NCBI RefSeq assembly: GCF_020731285.1
Contig: NZ_JAJFOW010000001.1
Span: 248,001 to 312,000, forward strand
Reading direction: 5' to 3'
Origin: Cohnella baijiui
GTDB lineage: Bacteria; Bacillota; Bacilli; Paenibacillales; Paenibacillaceae
Length of the DNA: 64,000 bases
Below the pieces are notes generated by a model, which ran no database searches, had not been told where the DNA came from, and saw nothing but the letters and a program-made list of their open reading frames with translations. Position 1 is the stretch's first letter, and each line of letters starts with the position of its first letter. The translations under genes and the position numbers were made by a program. Positions 63,900 to 64,000 of the stretch are shown here, piece by piece.

Positions 63900-64000
63900 A
63901 AACCGAAACAAGAGACGGAAGTCCCGAATGTCCCGCTTGTCCTGCTCGCCCGGGCAGTCCGGCATCGGCTACCCCCGTTCCCCCTCGGGCAAGCTGTTGC

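Noticed and set aside
63924..64000. Open frame from ATG 63924 to the window edge
   Set aside because: Composition does not resemble GntR and no ribosome binding site; too short to judge.

Overview
The window looks like chromosome from a high-GC, spore-former-type Firmicute, most likely a Paenibacillaceae member (Cohnella/Paenibacillus-like). The reasons are strong AGGAGG ribosome binding sites, frequent TTG starts, an SLH-domain glycosidase, YuiD-, YdjO-, YcgQ/YcgR- and HmoA-type proteins, and Bacillus-style operators (Fur, PerR, GntR, DinR/LexA and SmtB/CzrA boxes). Species cannot be fixed from sequence alone. Most genes are densely packed and GC-rich, with many 4-base ATGA overlaps.

Layout: (1) 1-870, a truncated Fur-controlled efeO iron-uptake lipoprotein. 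(2) 0.9-10.2 kb, a visibly more AT-rich accessory stretch: a methyltransferase, a large SBBP beta-propeller/DUF11 repeat protein split by a one-base frameshift, a parallel beta-helix surface protein, and about 1.2 kb with no convincing gene. (3) 10.2-14 kb, ddl-murF-alr for D-alanine and peptidoglycan precursors. (4) 14-21 kb, ABC exporter, three GNATs (one truncated), methyltransferase, metallo-beta-lactamase-fold protein, CNNM/CBS membrane protein. (5) 21-36 kb, a secreted protein followed by a metal-homeostasis region: a FixH/SafE/copper-ATPase group, an Mn-type CDF, a ZnT9-like CDF, a cysteine-cluster protein, an ArsR sensor with a tiny membrane protein divergent from a Zn/Cd ATPase, and the YcgR/YcgQ pair. 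(6) 36-48 kb, EamA transporter, ABC-2 exporter with TetR regulator, YtkL, SLH-GH18, YuiD, YdjO, a heterodimeric ABC exporter, aldehyde dehydrogenase. (7) 48-56 kb, a sugar-utilisation operon (isomerase, Gfo/Idh/MocA, MFS, ROK regulator), PerR-box dps, and a four-gene ABC-2/regulator operon. (8) 56-64 kb, OatA-like O-acetyltransferase, an IS1595-like transposase gene with two LexA/DinR boxes flanked by inverted repeat arrays, and a gntP-gntK-hmoA operon with a GntR operator.

The best candidate for something undescribed is the 58.5-60.3 kb locus. An IS1595-type transposase, apparently lacking the usual first catalytic Asp, sits under two DinR/LexA boxes. It is bracketed by two degenerate arrays of the same ~30-base motif in opposite orientations, which recalls the REP/RAYT arrangement but on a different transposase fold. 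Other items worth checking are a 51-bp tandem repeat at 29.8 kb, a 34-aa membrane protein cotranscribed with a two-site metal sensor, and an HmoA with a low-complexity insert inside a gluconate operon.
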